Position numbers and translations under genes: made by a program. This document shows positions 33,290-46,027 of a DNA stretch of 64,000 nt, one piece after another (position 1 is the stretch's first letter; each line of letters begins with the position of its first letter). Origin of the DNA: Saururus chinensis (lineage: Eukaryota > Streptophyta > Magnoliopsida > Piperales > Saururaceae); NCBI GenBank assembly GCA_035235625.1, contig CP141149.1, positions 8,524,893 through 8,588,892 on the forward strand. The letters run 5' to 3'. The notes under the pieces are model-generated. The model searched no databases, had not been told where the DNA came from, and saw nothing but the letters and a program-made list of their open reading frames with translations.

Positions 33290-33625
33290 TGGGGATTAGG
33301 TAGAACCCTGCTAGTTTATTACTTAATCAAAATAAATGCAAGGGGAAACATAAAACCTAAATCCCAACGTAAACATCAAACAAATACAAAAACAAACTAT
33401 AATAAAAGTCAAAATGGACAACCAATAGAAAAATATATCTAAGTTCTTGAATGTTCTAGCTTTATCAATGGTGGCTATGCCCTTTAGATTTTTCATATCT
33501 TCTAGAATGTAGAATATAATCTTAGAAGTATGTTGAATGGACACAAAGCTAGCAAGATAATCAATCATACAATTAGCTTCTTTATAAATACAATGAAAAA
33601 ATGTTATGTGTTTAGGATTAGACAT
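33290..33625 (-). pseudogene. Possible LINE-type RNase H tail fragment
   Basis: The minus-strand frame reads ITFFHCIYKEANCMIDYLAS then FVSIQHTSK. This is like the C-terminal RNase H region of plant LINE reverse transcriptases, where H..RE.N..AD.LA is usual; here D of the usual AD is retained as MIDYLAS. Only the last part of the domain is present and nothing upstream continues it. It could be chance similarity. Confidence 0.4.
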
Positions 33626-33839
33626 GTTTCAAATTTGAAATTGTAATATCTTTGGGAGCATCAGATGCAATTGGTTGCAGGTTTAACATAGCATGTGAAG
33701 TGTTAACTATCACAAAAGAGTGATAGTGGTTATAAAGGGCCAAAATATGGAAAACCTATATAAGTTAATAGGGAATATGGCTGCAGGTAGAGTTGTTGTA
33801 GTTACTCCAAAGCAAAAGCAGGGCTTCTTAAATTAGTTA

Positions 33840-34036
33840 TAAAATTAGGTTTATTCTAGCCTATGCACAATGGAGCACTAAAGCTCCATAGTGCGTAGAG
33901 AAATGTTATGACTCTCGCACATAGAGTCCTCCACTCCCCGTTAGTCTCATTTTGTTTTTTGTGAAAATTTAATTGACTCCGATTTTGTTTCCCGAACCCC
34001 CGGTCCGAGTCAGGTTTTTCAGGTCGGGGTGTTACA
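33840..34036 (-). mobile_element. LTR terminal fragment
   Basis: On the minus strand the sequence starts TGTAACACCCCGACCTGAAA, then CCTGACTCGGACCGGGGG, the common start of plant LTRs. Only about 200 bp is recognisable and no partner end was found. Confidence 0.5.
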
Positions 34037-35734
34037 CGGGGAGATGCCTGTGAAGAAATTGAGGGTTGTGATGGGGCAAAGGAGGGAGAGGCCTTGAACT
34101 AGAGGAGAGGAAGGGCCAAGGCAGGAGGGTGTGCAAACAGATTGTTGGAGGAGGGAGCTATGTGGGTGAGGGGGTGGAGGAGAAGGAGTTCATGGGAAAG
34201 GAGGGGACTGTGGGGGAGGGAGGGGACAGTTTAATGAGAGGGAGGGCGAGTGCGGCGAGGGGGAGAGGGTGATGGAAAGAGGGGACTGAACGTGGTGACT
34301 GGTGAGTCCTATTTCCTTAGGACTATTCAGGGATAATTTGGTCATTAGACTTTGTAAATACCTAATGATAAACACAAATCAAAGAGGCCGACGAGTTTGT
34401 TAGTGGAGAAGAGTCCAAGACGTGAAAAATACTAGACACAAGAGAGCCACCATCAACAAGAGAAGGAGGAGGCCAACACAGTGCATAGAGAAGAAAATAG
34501 GAATTTCTAAGAGAAAGAAGTTGATGTTTTCATCTATGTCTTGTATGAGGAGTGATGAGAGTGATCTTTGTAATTTTCTTGTAATTATTTCTCTTTCTAG
34601 TGGGATTGTGTGATCCCGTGGATATAGGAAGCAAGGCCAACCACGTTAATTCTCTTATGTTCTTTGCTTTCTTGTTGGTATGTCTATGATCCATTTTTTT
34701 GCTGTACAGGCAAAAAATAATAACTTTATACTCTGTTCGGCCAAAATTAGAGAATAGTAAATTTATACTCTGTTCGGCCAAAACTAGAGAATAGTAAATT
34801 TATACTCTGTCTAACGAGGGTTGTTATTCACTACAAGGACTAGTGAAAGTGAGTACATCGGCAGAGGGACACGTCGGTAGCAAAGGAAAGGGTGGGAGGG
34901 ATGGTACATGCGGAAGGGAGGTGTTGCGGGCAGGGAGATGAGGCCAAAGGCGGAAGTAGGGTGTTGGGCAAGTGATTGCAGGGGGAGCTGCTCCGGTGAA
35001 GAATGAGGAGAGGAAGAAGGGACAGAGGTGGAGTGACATGTGGAACAAAAATGGAAGGAGGCACACTGACAGTGGTTCAGGAGATATTAATTAAGGGAGT
35101 GTAGGATGAATATGGAAGGAGGCACACTAAGACAAGAAACACATGTGAGTGAGATATACTCCCTACGACCGCCACAGGAGGTGGAAGAAAAAACCCAAAT
35201 TGTCTCCTCTCATAGGTACCTAACTGTATAAACTTTTATCACGATCCCATCATCTCGATACAAATGACTAAAATTAGAAATAAAACTATTAATATAAGAG
35301 GGAGGAAATATTATTTGGTAAATATAGAGTTGAACGACATTAATAGCTTTATTTGTTTTCTCAAAATTTAAATGTACGGTGTCTTTTCAGAAAGTAATCT
35401 TAATGGTTTTTTTTTTAATCACAAAGTAACCATAATTGTTGAGCTGAATGTATTCAAGAAAATGAGGGATAAGAAGATATTATATTTGGCCCTAATAATA
35501 GTATTCAAATAGAAAGGCACCCACTACCTTTCAACTACATTAACCTTTCAGTCATTCCAGTTGACCAGCACAATCCATTACATGATGCCCAATTAACATA
35601 CGAGTAAACTGCATATATCTACTCTAAGCCATACCAACAGGCAACAACCAAAGTACCCACAACACAAAAACACAAAGAGGATGGTATATTATACCCTAAT
35701 GTTGGTGATCGCCATCGAAATCCACCACCCAAAA
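34037..35734. other. Gene-free stretch with a 37 bp tandem repeat
   Basis: A G-rich segment at 34040-34290 and another at 34840-35060 carry no recognisable protein. TATACTCTGTTCGGCC... repeats with a 37 bp period at 34727, 34764 and 34801 (2.3 units). The rest is plain AT-rich DNA and the 3' flank of the phytocyanin gene. Confidence 0.65.
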
Positions 35735-37637
35735 TTAGTGTACTCCCAACAACAAAATGGCACTACAGAGAAGAGCAAGGAGAGCATTAACAGGGTAGCT
35801 CTTCGACAGTGGAGGAGCTTGATTGAACCCGGTTGGTGATGGTGGCACGGAAGGCTGGACCGACCCGAGCGACGGGGACGACGGCGTCGGGACGGTCTCC
35901 TGAGCTGGACTAGGCGCCTGGGCCTCGTTCACAACCCGAATGTCGACCCTCTGCCCGCCTTGACAGTGGCCGGGCACGCCGCAGATGAAGAGGTGGTGGC
36001 CCTTCCGCGTGATGACGACCGAGTCATCGCCGGAGGTGTGTGTCACCATAGGCGACGCTGCATTGCACGATCTGTAGTCAGCCCTGCTGACCTCGAGCAC
36101 GTTGTGAAATTGCTTGTTGTATCGGAATACTGTAAATGCCAATAACATAGACAACTCAATTTAAGTGATTGATGGGTTAACTAAAAATAGGTGGTTTTTC
36201 AAGTTCTCTATTCGCATTAGTTATTCACACACTGAGAATTCAAATGAGTGGATCAAGGTCCAGCATAGGTGAACAATCAATGTCAAATGTAAAATTTTAC
36301 TAAAAAAAGGAAATATACACAATCCAACCTCTCATAAGATAAGAGCCATCATTTAATTAGTTAAATTTTATCCTATCCTCTATGATGAAGTCTTCCTTTC
36401 AATTTCTAGTTTTTTTATCTAATTTATATTTACACGCTAGCTAGAACTGCAGGCACATGAGCCGTCAGTTCATGGTCAGATACCATTATCTGACGGCTCA
36501 CGGAGCTCCGACAAAAAAATTTCTTTTTATTTGTGTACATTAACATGCATGCAATTGATATGATTTTGACGATGGACGACAACATTTATTGATGGAGGAT
36601 ATCTTGGCAACAGAGGACCAAAACTGCCACCAAGCCATTGATTAAAACTACAGCTTAATTTCAGGTGCAGCACATTAATTCCGGAACTAATATTCCAACC
36701 AAATCACTTTAGTTCATACCAGCATTAAATGCAAATTTTCTTAAATGGAAGCTCTTACTGTAAAGGAATTCGATATAAAAAGGGAATAGGTAAAGTGAAA
36801 GATAACTTTTGTGCATGTCCAAGCTAGGAAGTCTATAAGTACTGAACGAGGACACTTGTAATATTCTATGATACTTGGCTACTAAAAAATGGGCCAAGTG
36901 CCGCTACTTCATTCATTTGTTTGGTACTGAATTCGTTTATGATGAGACCAACAATGAAAGAGATAAGGAGAAGAGAATGAGTCAGGAAACTTTGTTTGGT
37001 ACTTGCTAAGCCCTCATGGTGGTGAGGCTGCTTTCTCAGCTAAATGCCAGCATTGAGTTAGGTTAGGACTACATGGAGAAGGAAGAAAAGGAGGAAGATT
37101 CAGCTGAAACTGATGACAGAGGCTTAGAGTAAAGAAAGAGACAAGATAAAAATTTGAAATTTGAGCACAAAGAGGTAAGCAATGTAAAAAAGGAAAATGT
37201 GGGGAAATTTATCTAAGGGAGAAAGGAGAAAAAAACAAGCGGGAAATGCAATCAGAAACTCAGATGCTTCTTGTGCTTGGGACAATTGGTCTGTATATAC
37301 CAAACATGAGTGAAGATTAAAAGGGCGATCAGGAAAAAAATTATAAATTTATTATTAAAATAGTTTCTACAAATTTAATTTCAAATGTTATGATACTGAA
37401 ATAACAAAATAATTATCCCCTCAATCAAGCACAACTGGGAAAAGCAATCAAGTGAAGTAACTCACAGATGATGTCTCCCACATGGAATGTTTTGGAGGCA
37501 GCCCAGGATCTGTAGCTCACATTGCCGCCCACGGTCCAGCCAGCACCATCTCCCACAACGTGAATCTCAGCCTGGATGACTCTGAATGCGTTCCACAGGA
37601 AGAAGAATAAGAGGAACTTTGTAGCAGTGCTTGACAT
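35735..37637 (-). CDS. Stellacyanin-type phytocyanin (blue copper protein), two exons
   Basis: Exon 1 is 37637-37466 and exon 2 is 36129-35735, with a GTGAGT..TTTACAG intron; together they give 188 aa and a TAA stop. Residues 1-23 are a signal peptide (KFLLFFFLWNAF, cleavage after QA). The mature domain starts EIHVVGDGAGWTV. Ligand residues are His66 (QFHNV), Cys107, His112 and Gln117 (CGVPGHCQGGQ). Cys79 and Cys113 are placed to form the disulfide. These spacings equal those of stellacyanin, and Gln at the axial position marks that subclass rather than the Met of uclacyanins. A Pro/Ser-rich linker (about 127-165) and a hydrophobic end NALLALLCSAILLLGVH suggest a GPI-anchored cell-surface protein. 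Exact physiological role is not readable from sequence. Confidence 0.93.
36130..37465 (-). other. Phytocyanin intron, 1336 bp
   Basis: The single intron sits after codon 57 (GDII/L), in the middle of the domain and before the first copper ligand. It contains the inverted repeat described at 36458-36500 and AT-rich sequence otherwise. Confidence 0.85.
36458..36500. repeat. Overlapping inverted repeats in the phytocyanin intron
   Basis: Arms TGAGCCGTCAG (36458-36468) and CTGACGGCTCA (36490-36500) are perfect. Inside, GTCAGATA-CCAT-TATCTGAC (36475-36494) is a second hairpin sharing the CTGAC bases, so the two folds exclude each other. TGAGCCGTCAG-type ends are seen in some plant DNA transposons; a tiny remnant is possible. 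Confidence 0.8.
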
Positions 37638-37678
37638 GGCTACTGAGATTTACTGGTCTTTTTGGCCTGGTATATGTG

Positions 37679-37687
37679 CTTATATAG
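37679..37687 (-). promoter_or_regulatory. Probable TATA box of the phytocyanin gene
   Basis: CTATATAAG on the minus strand, about 43 bp upstream of the start codon at 37637. This spacing leaves room for only a short leader of about 10-20 nt. Confidence 0.55.
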
Positions 37688-37699
37688 GGGGGAGAGAGA

Positions 37700-39921
37700 A
37701 CTATCATACACATGTACTGTCACTTGCATGCAACTACCCGAGTAGCTTCTTTTTGTTTAGTAAATAGGAAAAAAAAATTAGCTTTCAAATTTATGAGATA
37801 AAATATAAATTAGTATTTGGCCTTGGTTACTATCTGATTTAATGTAGGAGAGATATCCTCATCCGTCCCATATTAATAGTTTTATTTCGTTTTAATTTAT
37901 TTTAAAAAATAAAATAAAATTATCAATATAAGACCAAGGGAGAAAAGATTAATAATTTAATATACTACAAATTCAGCTAATATAAAAAAAAGCACAATCT
38001 TTTATGTTAAATACTGTTCACAACTCTCATTCTATAAAAATTTCTGTCCAAAGGTATACGATTAAGATTTTTATATTTCATCCGACACCTTGCTAATTCA
38101 GTTCACTTCACTCATAATCTGTCTAGAGACTGGTTATATTAGCCTTCACTGTAGAGTTAAAGAAGTTAGAAACACCAATACATTGCACAATAAGGATTTT
38201 TACTACATGAAGTATTCGAGAGGTATGCTACATGTATTATTGCACGTCATTGGCTACAACAATTATGTTTTTCTCAATATCAGAATTAAAAGTGGAATCT
38301 CAACGGACAGATTATCCCAGCTGCTAATCTTGTAGAAGTGGCAAGACTAGAACCCTGTAAAAAGTCTTCAGTGGGAAGGCAGGGTGAGTGGGATGTGGCT
38401 TTAGAACCAAGGGAGAGAATGTTGATCCAATGATGAAATCAATGACGCAACCACAAGACAAATCATGATTTGTCTTTCTTTCTAGAAGGGCCAATTAGAA
38501 ATAATAATAATAATAAAATTATTATTATTATTATTATTATTATTTATGAATAGTTAAGAAGCCGGCAATCTCAGGGGTATATGCCCAATACATATATGTT
38601 AATGGGACTCTTATTATCATCTTTATTGTTATTATTACCACTATAATAAATTATTATTATTTCTACTATTATTGTTTTGGTAGATAACTGATCAAATATA
38701 TTATACCCTTCCTTGGGCTACACGAATGGTCACCAACTTACATTACATTCCTTTTGTTGCCGGACGAACGTTATTTTTACTTCACAAGCCAAACCTAGGT
38801 TGTTAGGGGCTCAATTGAAGACTTCGAAGGCAAATAAACGAAGACACTAAGTGGGTGATCTTACCCCGTAATGGCAATCTTTCAATCTTCCTAAGCCCAC
38901 TCCACATTACACAAGTTTTCGAGAGTTCCTTTTATTTTGCAATAGTTACCATGCACTATTTTTTACTGTATAGTATACACTTATAGTTTATGCCATTTTT
39001 TATGAATATATTTGGTAATATACATAATGTCCAGAATATATGCGTAATATGAATAAATTCATGCATAGTAACTTAAGTACCTTGCCTTATTATTCTTCAT
39101 GTTCAGTGCCTCCTCCTTTGCTTCTAGGCCTCGTTCTGCCTCCTCCACCACTACTGTTGTCACTACTTCCCCCACCTCCACATTCATCTTTGCCGCCGCT
39201 CCCTTATATCCACCTCTAACTCCACCACTACCTTCTTCTTTTCCTCCTCCTCATTTGCAACATTTGGTGGGTTTGGAGACAATTAGGGATGCCACTAGGT
39301 TAGGTTTGGGTTAGTTTTTTCCAAACATGAACATATACTGTTTAAGAAATAGTAAAATATATAAACCAACAAAAAGTAAACGTGAAACATTTTTCTCAAA
39401 CATTTTTTTTGTAAACTGCATAATTATATCATGTTTTACAAAAATATAAACAACCATCTTCTACTTTACCTGGACACCCTTCCCCAAAAGGGTTGCATCC
39501 TAGATCGCTCGTCTACAGTTGACACCGATCTTCATGGCATTACATACCATGCTGTCAAAAGTTCTCAAGAGCCCATTTGGACTATTTTTATAATTTTTTA
39601 TGTGAGCACTTGACACGAAAATATTTTTATTTTCATTATCTTGTTATCTATACAAGCATATATCCCAATCTCACCTCGTGGTACAACAACGAGTGAAAAA
39701 CAGATTGAAAACCAAAAAAAATCATTTTATAACATTGCATGAGTAAAATTACTCGACTACATGCAGTAAGTCAAAACCTTGATTTTTGGATGGTGGTTAA
39801 CTTCAAATTTTAGGAAAAATATCTAAAGGCATCAGAATCTAACGAATTTCAGAACAGTTAAACTTGACCCAACTAGAGACATAACATTAAATCGGTGGTA
39901 CAGACTAACATTAGAAACTAG
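37700..39921. other. Phytocyanin upstream region and gene-free DNA
   Basis: AT-rich, no supported gene. An (AAT)n followed by (ATT)n run at about 38497-38545 can fold back on itself. A short Ser/Thr/Pro frame at 39099-39314 is low complexity and unsupported. Confidence 0.6.
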
Positions 39922-40798
39922 CACTATAAGAAAAAAGACAATCACTAATAACTATTAGCAATACTTAAAAAGCATCGCTAAATGCATATCAAAAAGTCCC
40001 GTTGCTATTGCTCATTGGTGACTCATATGGAAAAGCGTTTATAATACTACTTCTATTTGTAAATTATTAGTGACACTTGTTACCAAGTGTCACTAATAAT
40101 ATAGTATTAACATCGCTAGTAGCTTTGTGACATCACTAATATGAAAAATATTTAAAAAAATGTTATTTGCAAAGTTGTTTAAACGTAGCAAAAAATTGTG
40201 TTAGCAATGATTTAGGAAAAAGCATTGCTAATAAATTGTAAACCATTATCCCTAAATAAGTGTCGTTAATGATATATTATTAGTAGTGCTTTATAAAACA
40301 TTGCTTATACATCAAAAAATAAAAAAAATTATGAGTGACACTTTTTTTGCATTGCTAATAAGAAAAAAATAAAATTAAACTTATCAGCAATGCTTTTAAA
40401 AGCGTCGCTTATAAGAATTTTAAAAAAAATTAAAACCAGCCTCTAGCAAGGGAGCTAGGGCAGTGGGTGGACCGATGGGGGGGAGATGGGGAGGAGCACT
40501 AGACTTCAATGCCCTGGAGCCCCTCCTCTAGCCAGTAATAGAGGAGAGGGACAAGGGGAAGGGTGCAGAGGAGCAGAGGAGAGGGGTGGCTGGGGAGAGT
40601 TCGCGAGGGGTGCTGGAATATGGCAAGCGAAACTAGAGCCCCATTAAGCCCAAAGCAGGAGGGGAGGAGAGTAGAGGAGGGGGGGATAGGGAAGAGGGGG
40701 ACCAGGGGAAGGGAGGGGGGGTGGAACAGGGGAAGATGGGGACCAGGGAGAGGGGGATGGAGCGGGGTAGGGGGAGATGGAAGAGAGAAAAGAGAGAA

Positions 40799-40838
<40 letters not shown>

Positions 40839-41200
40839 CTCTTCTCTCCCTCTCCCCTCTCCTTCTCACTCTCTTTACTCTCTTTCTCTCTCTTCCCTCT
40901 CATGGCACTTTATTTATTATTTATTATGTATTTAAAAAATTAATATTAAATAAAATATAGGGTATTTGTGATGCATAAACCTATACAATGCATAGCTTTA
41001 TGCATCACAAATGCTCCCTCTCTCCCTCTTCTCCCTCCCTCCCTCTCTCTCTTTTATTTAATATTTATTATTTTAATATATATTATATAATAATAAATCC
41101 TAAAAAATTTATTCTCATGCTTTCTCCCTCTCCTGCAGTCGGAGTTTCACGCCTTTCTCTCTATTCCTCCCCAGGATTTTGAAACCATATATAAAAATTT
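39922..41200 (+). mobile_element. CACTA-like element, truncated copy
   Basis: The left terminus CACTATAAGAAAAAAGAC is nearly identical to the outer copy at 18743. It is followed by a hairpin array (39940-40430, AAGCATCGCTAA type), a G-rich core (40440-40800), a CT tract starting (TC)16 at 40801, an AT-rich module with GTGATGCATAAAC and a GCAGTCGGAGTTTCAC junction near 41140. The order is that of the complete copies. No right terminus was found; the sequence passes into LTR-like DNA near 41200, so the right half is missing. Confidence 0.7.
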
Positions 41201-43490
41201 GAATAAAAACTATTGGAGTTTGTCCAGCCCACAACTGGAGCTATTAACCATAAGCATGGTATAAAATATAGTTTCCCATGAATTATTGTCCATGTACAAG
41301 CACACAAGCTAAAAAATAATAAACTTCTTACTAACATTTAAATGTGGTTGAAAATCCTTCAAATTATCTCAAAAACTCCCAGGTAGGCCCTTCTACCCGT
41401 ACACTAAAATTTGGCGGGTCTTGTAAGGTTTAGGGGGTAGTGAGTATTTTAAAATACTCAGTAGTAGAGTTTATATTATGAGGCATGAAGTAACACATGG
41501 TAGTTTTAAGGAATATAATATATATACTACTTTTCTTAAAAAATTGGTGTGTCTCTCACCCAAAACCTCCCCTAGAGTTTCTTCCTACAAGTATCTCAGA
41601 CACCTACTCCATTATATTGACTTTGTTGCGGGTACAAAGCAGCAATCTCTTGTTCCTTCACAGATCATAACAAAATACCTCATACTTATGGAGAGAAGAG
41701 TCATATGTACTAATAGGGCGTCAGGATTAAGAGAGTAGAGAGTTTTCCTATAATACTCTCTACCCTAGCGCGAGTAACCTTCTCAATGGGTCTTGCCCTT
41801 CGTTGGGGGCTCACTAGGCTAAAATAGGTGTCATGCATCTTATTCCAAACCAGATTATAATTGTGCCCTCATATAATCCACGAAGCTCTGTCGAGGCGCC
41901 CAACAATAGCTCTGGACAAAACAGATCAATCCTTGGTTCCCAGACTCATAAAGGATAATTTTTCTTTCAAAACATTCCATCATAATGTTTATCTTTTAAA
42001 ATTCTAGCTTCGTCTCTACAAGCAATAGGAGTATCACTATAAACAACTACAAATACATGGTTCGTCACTTGTTCCAATGAAATAATTACCATTTCTTCAT
42101 CTCGTTTTAGTAACTCGATCACCATGCTTGTATGTATTTTCAAAAATAATATTGAGAATGATCCTTCTAAAAGGAATGATTCTCTAAAACCACTTTTCAA
42201 TACACTTTAATAATTCCTAATTAAAATATTAGCGAAGCTAGATTTTCTCTATCTCACATGCTTCAACGTGTATTATTTATAATCAAATGTAAAGGATAAA
42301 CATTCGATAAAACAATATATGAGGCAAGCATAAAAGTCAGAGTATATATTTAACATCTTACTTCAAAAGATAATCATTTGACAACCTGATTATATATGAA
42401 AATCATAAATCGTAACTTGAAACTAACTCTAATGCTTAGAATGCTAGAGCTATACATATATTAAGTTCAAAAGACACTCAAAGTAAACATTCATGCCTTA
42501 GGATAGGATAAAAACTTCTACCTTGCTCTTTGCGCGAGCTAAAAGGCAATGAGCCGGACTCGACAAACTTGGAAGTCAATTTTACAAGCTTGGATTTAGA
42601 GCTCTCTAATTGGAAAAATAACCCAGCCATGATGTCTGGCATGGTCGATTGCAACAGACATAATCTCCCCTTACCCAGGTGTGTTTCTCTCTCTATCTCT
42701 CTCTGCAGCCTGTTAGCGGAGGACGGATCCTCCTTTTACTCCAAGCTGCTTGTCCCTCTCTTTGGGCTAGAGGGCATCAGATAGAGCTTCCTCATGCCCT
42801 GGGCCATTTCCCCTTCTAGATTTACTAACTCAAGGAATTGGCCTTTTCATTGTGTAGAGCAGCACCCTTGAATTAGTTAAGAATACCTGTTGAATGACGT
42901 GAATCAAACTTAAAATGAGAGGAATTAAGTTTGAGGAGTGTGGGAGAGAAGAAATTGGAAAAATAGAAATCCCACACACCTTTAAATAGGTGGGGTGGAG
43001 TGGTTCATGCACTCCACACATTATGTGTGCAACATGTGACTTGGTGCGACTGCATGGTACAATGCAAAGAGTGTGGGCCCAACCCTTGCGCATTGTAGGG
43101 CACCTGTAACATATGCTCTATGCTGGCCTGGCACGTGTGATGCTTGTCCCACGAGTCACCATGCACTGATGCATGGTGCAGCCCACATGGGCTCCTACAG
43201 TGTGTGGGCTCCTACCACGTGTCACGACTGGAGCCAACCTAACACAATAAATAAATTTTTGTTTATTATCTTTTTTGAAAATTAAAATCTTTAAATGCGC
43301 ATAACTTTCTTTCTTGAACTCCAAGTCACAAGTTCTTGGTACCGTTAGGCTCGTATCGACAAGCCCTACAAAATTAGCCTTACATGGGTGGGTAATCCTA
43401 TACTTTTTAAGTAGGTCCTGCCCATGTGGCACAATTCTTGAGGCTATAACTTTCAACCCTGGTGTCTAATTTGCATGGTTCAAGGCTCAT
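41200..43490 (+). mobile_element. LTR-like fragment E1
   Basis: Contains the palindrome TGAGTATTTT/AAAATACTCA (41441-41460) followed by CAGTAG, as in other LTRs here. Its right part matches 45712-46025: CTCAAGGAATTGGCC versus CTCGAGGAATGGACC, and TTCTTGGTACCGTTAGGCTC versus TTCTTGGTACCATTGAACTT. No coding region is recognised. Ends are not defined. Confidence 0.5.
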
Positions 43491-44114
43491 TACGCTTGTT
43501 TTTATGAGCTCTACCATGTCCTAAAGAATGCCCACCTCACAACCCATATCATGCATGAATATTTAGTAAATTCACAAAAGTAATCTCTATCATGTACTAG
43601 TGCAACCAACCTCAGAGCTATCCAAATTGAAATGAACTCATGAATATTCTTGAAACACGAAACAACATATATGTAAATCTGAAAATACACATATTACAAA
43701 AAATCTAATAATCCTATTTTAATAAGGCAAAATCCCCAAATATGCAAAGTAATATTATACATGATTTTAAATATCAAGTAATTGTTGCAAGCCTATTCTA
43801 TAAGAAAGGATTCTATAACAAAGTCTAAAATACAAGTTACTGCAAATTAGCCAAAATTAAACTTCTGAAAGATGACTCTTTGACTAGGATTAATTCACAA
43901 AATACCATCAAATTTTTACCAGACCGGGAGTAATGAGTTTGAAAACTTTCAAAGAAAGTTTAGATTAAAAAGATTTTGGGAAGGCTTTTAACGAAATAAC
44001 CTCAGCATAGACACAGTGAATGCTAGGAACAAACAACACATTAAGAGGCATGCTATAATCATGACATATGAAGTATAAAACAACTATAGAAATTATGAAC
44101 TTGAAAATTCAAAC

Positions 44115-46025
44115 TATAAGACATGAACCATCTAACACCCCAGACCCTGGGCACCCTAATAATCATCGGCCTAGGCTAACTCAGGGGTTTCCAAAAAAAA
44201 AAAGTGTAAAATTTTTCAAAATACATCAAGAGCAAGTTTTGTGTATGAGAGTTGTAACATTACTCTATGCACCACAAAGCTTAGACACTCTATTGCACAT
44301 AGACTAAAACAAACCATAAGTATAACTAATTTGGATTGGGCCATCCTTGTCGTAACATGGGTTGCATACGTACTTATTGGATAACATCTACAATCTTATT
44401 CTAATAAGATCAATCCGAATGTAGTTTTGCCTAACATAAGATCAATCCGAATGTAGTTTTGCCTAACATAAGATCAATCCGAATGTAGTTTTGCCTAACA
44501 TCTAATACATGCATCAGACAACAGAAAATCATATATTTCATAATATTTATATTTGATAAATCCTTCTGTGTTAGACAGAATGTAATAAATCATCGGAGTT
44601 AGACGAAAGCCAATAAATCATTGATTCAAATAGAAGTGAATAAATCATCTAAGTCATACATTAGATAAATAATTCATAATTATATAGAATATAATAAATT
44701 AATCAAAGTAAGACATCTTCTTCTATCACATAGCAAGGTAGATTAGAACAGAGCATATAAGAACATAACAGAACATATCAGAGCAGGTTGAATTAAATCG
44801 AAACCTATATCTCATTCTGCATCTTTAGTTAACTACTTAAGATGCATAAGCAATTATTTAAACTTGCATTAAAATCATAAAATCAGAATCACTTACTCCC
44901 CTGAGGCTTTTCAGAAGTAACTACATTCAGCATTGCTCTTTCCTTCAAGGTGTCCTCCCTTTAGATCTAGAGACAGTGGGCGGAGCCTCTTATTGCTTTG
45001 CAACATTCCTCCCCCCCCCCCCCCCCCCGAAGATGGTGTACAATACCTACCCTCACCCGGGACATTTCTCTCATTGCGCCTGAAGGCGATAGACAATCCT
45101 CCCATTTTTTAGGGCTTTTCTTGCTCTTTGTGCCTAAAGGCAACAAACATAACCTCCCTTTACTTGGAGATATATCTCTCTTTTTGCCTTTAAACACAGT
45201 AGACAAAAACCTCCCCCTTGCCCAAGATGTTTCCAAAGGCAAAGAATAGAACCTCCCCTTGCCCGGAGATATATCTCTCTTTGTGCCAGAAGGTGAAAGA
45301 CAAAACTTCCCCTTACCCGAAGACTTGTCCCTCTTTTTGCAACTATAGGTAGTGGATAAACCTCTCTTTACCCAGGGCATTTCTCTTTCCATATACTCGA
45401 AGGAGGCTGATGAAACATCTCCATTTGAGGTGTTTTTCTCTTTGCACACTTGAAGTTAGCAGACAAAACCTCCCCTTATAGGGGACGTTTCTCTCTCTCT
45501 CTCTCTCTCTCCTCTCTCAATCTCTCTCCCTTTCTGGCCTATCAGAGGAGGACAAAGCCTTCCCTTGCTCCGGGTCACTTCTCCTATTGTTGTCCAATGG
45601 TTGTGGACAAAGCCTCCTCTTTTGCCAGGGTGAATTTTTCACTTTGAGGCTCTAAGGACGATGAACAGAGCCTCCTCTTACCCTTGGTTGTTTCCCCCTT
45701 TAGAGTCATCAACTCGAGGAATGGACCCTTCATTGCGCCATGTGTCAAGTAGGCCCGCAATGATGCAGACCCCACGATGCGTGGTGCAGATCCATGTAAT
45801 GGCTAGCATAACTAATGTAGGATGCAAGTATTAGCTCCGACATCAACAAATTCATCATTTTCTTAATTTTTTAATCTTTTTTCATTCCAAACATTAAAAT
45901 GTGATAACTTCCTATCCCAAAGTTAGAATAGCATATTCTTGGTACCATTGAACTTGTATCGATGAACCATCAGAAACTAGGCCCCACATAGGTAGGTTAT
46001 CCTGTATTTTTCAAGTGGTCCCGCC
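44115..46025 (+). mobile_element. LTR-like fragment E2
   Basis: Starts near TAACACCCCAGACCCTGGGC (LTR-like start) and shares its right part with E1. It holds a degenerate tandem array of about 60-70 bp (44930-45730) with ACCTCCCCTTGCCCGGAGAT and ATCTCTCTTTGTGCC motifs, and a run of 18 C at 45011-45028. A hAT-like insertion follows. Downstream, near 47403, GTGTAACATTATTCCCCCTT and GTGTCCTCGCAATTTG resemble LTR sequence of plant Ty3 elements. Ends are uncertain. Confidence 0.5.
44404..44499. repeat. 32 bp tandem repeat x3
   Basis: ATAAGATCAATCCGAATGTA followed by GTTTTGCCTAAC is repeated exactly at 44404, 44436 and 44468. Lies in LTR-like fragment E2. Confidence 0.95.
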
Positions 46026-46027
46026 TG

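Noticed and set aside
39099-39314. Ser/Thr/Pro-rich frame near the AAT microsatellite
   Set aside because: Low complexity, no conserved motif, no partner exons.
41478-41738. 86-codon frame in LTR fragment E1
   Set aside because: No recognised domain and no supporting splice or promoter context.
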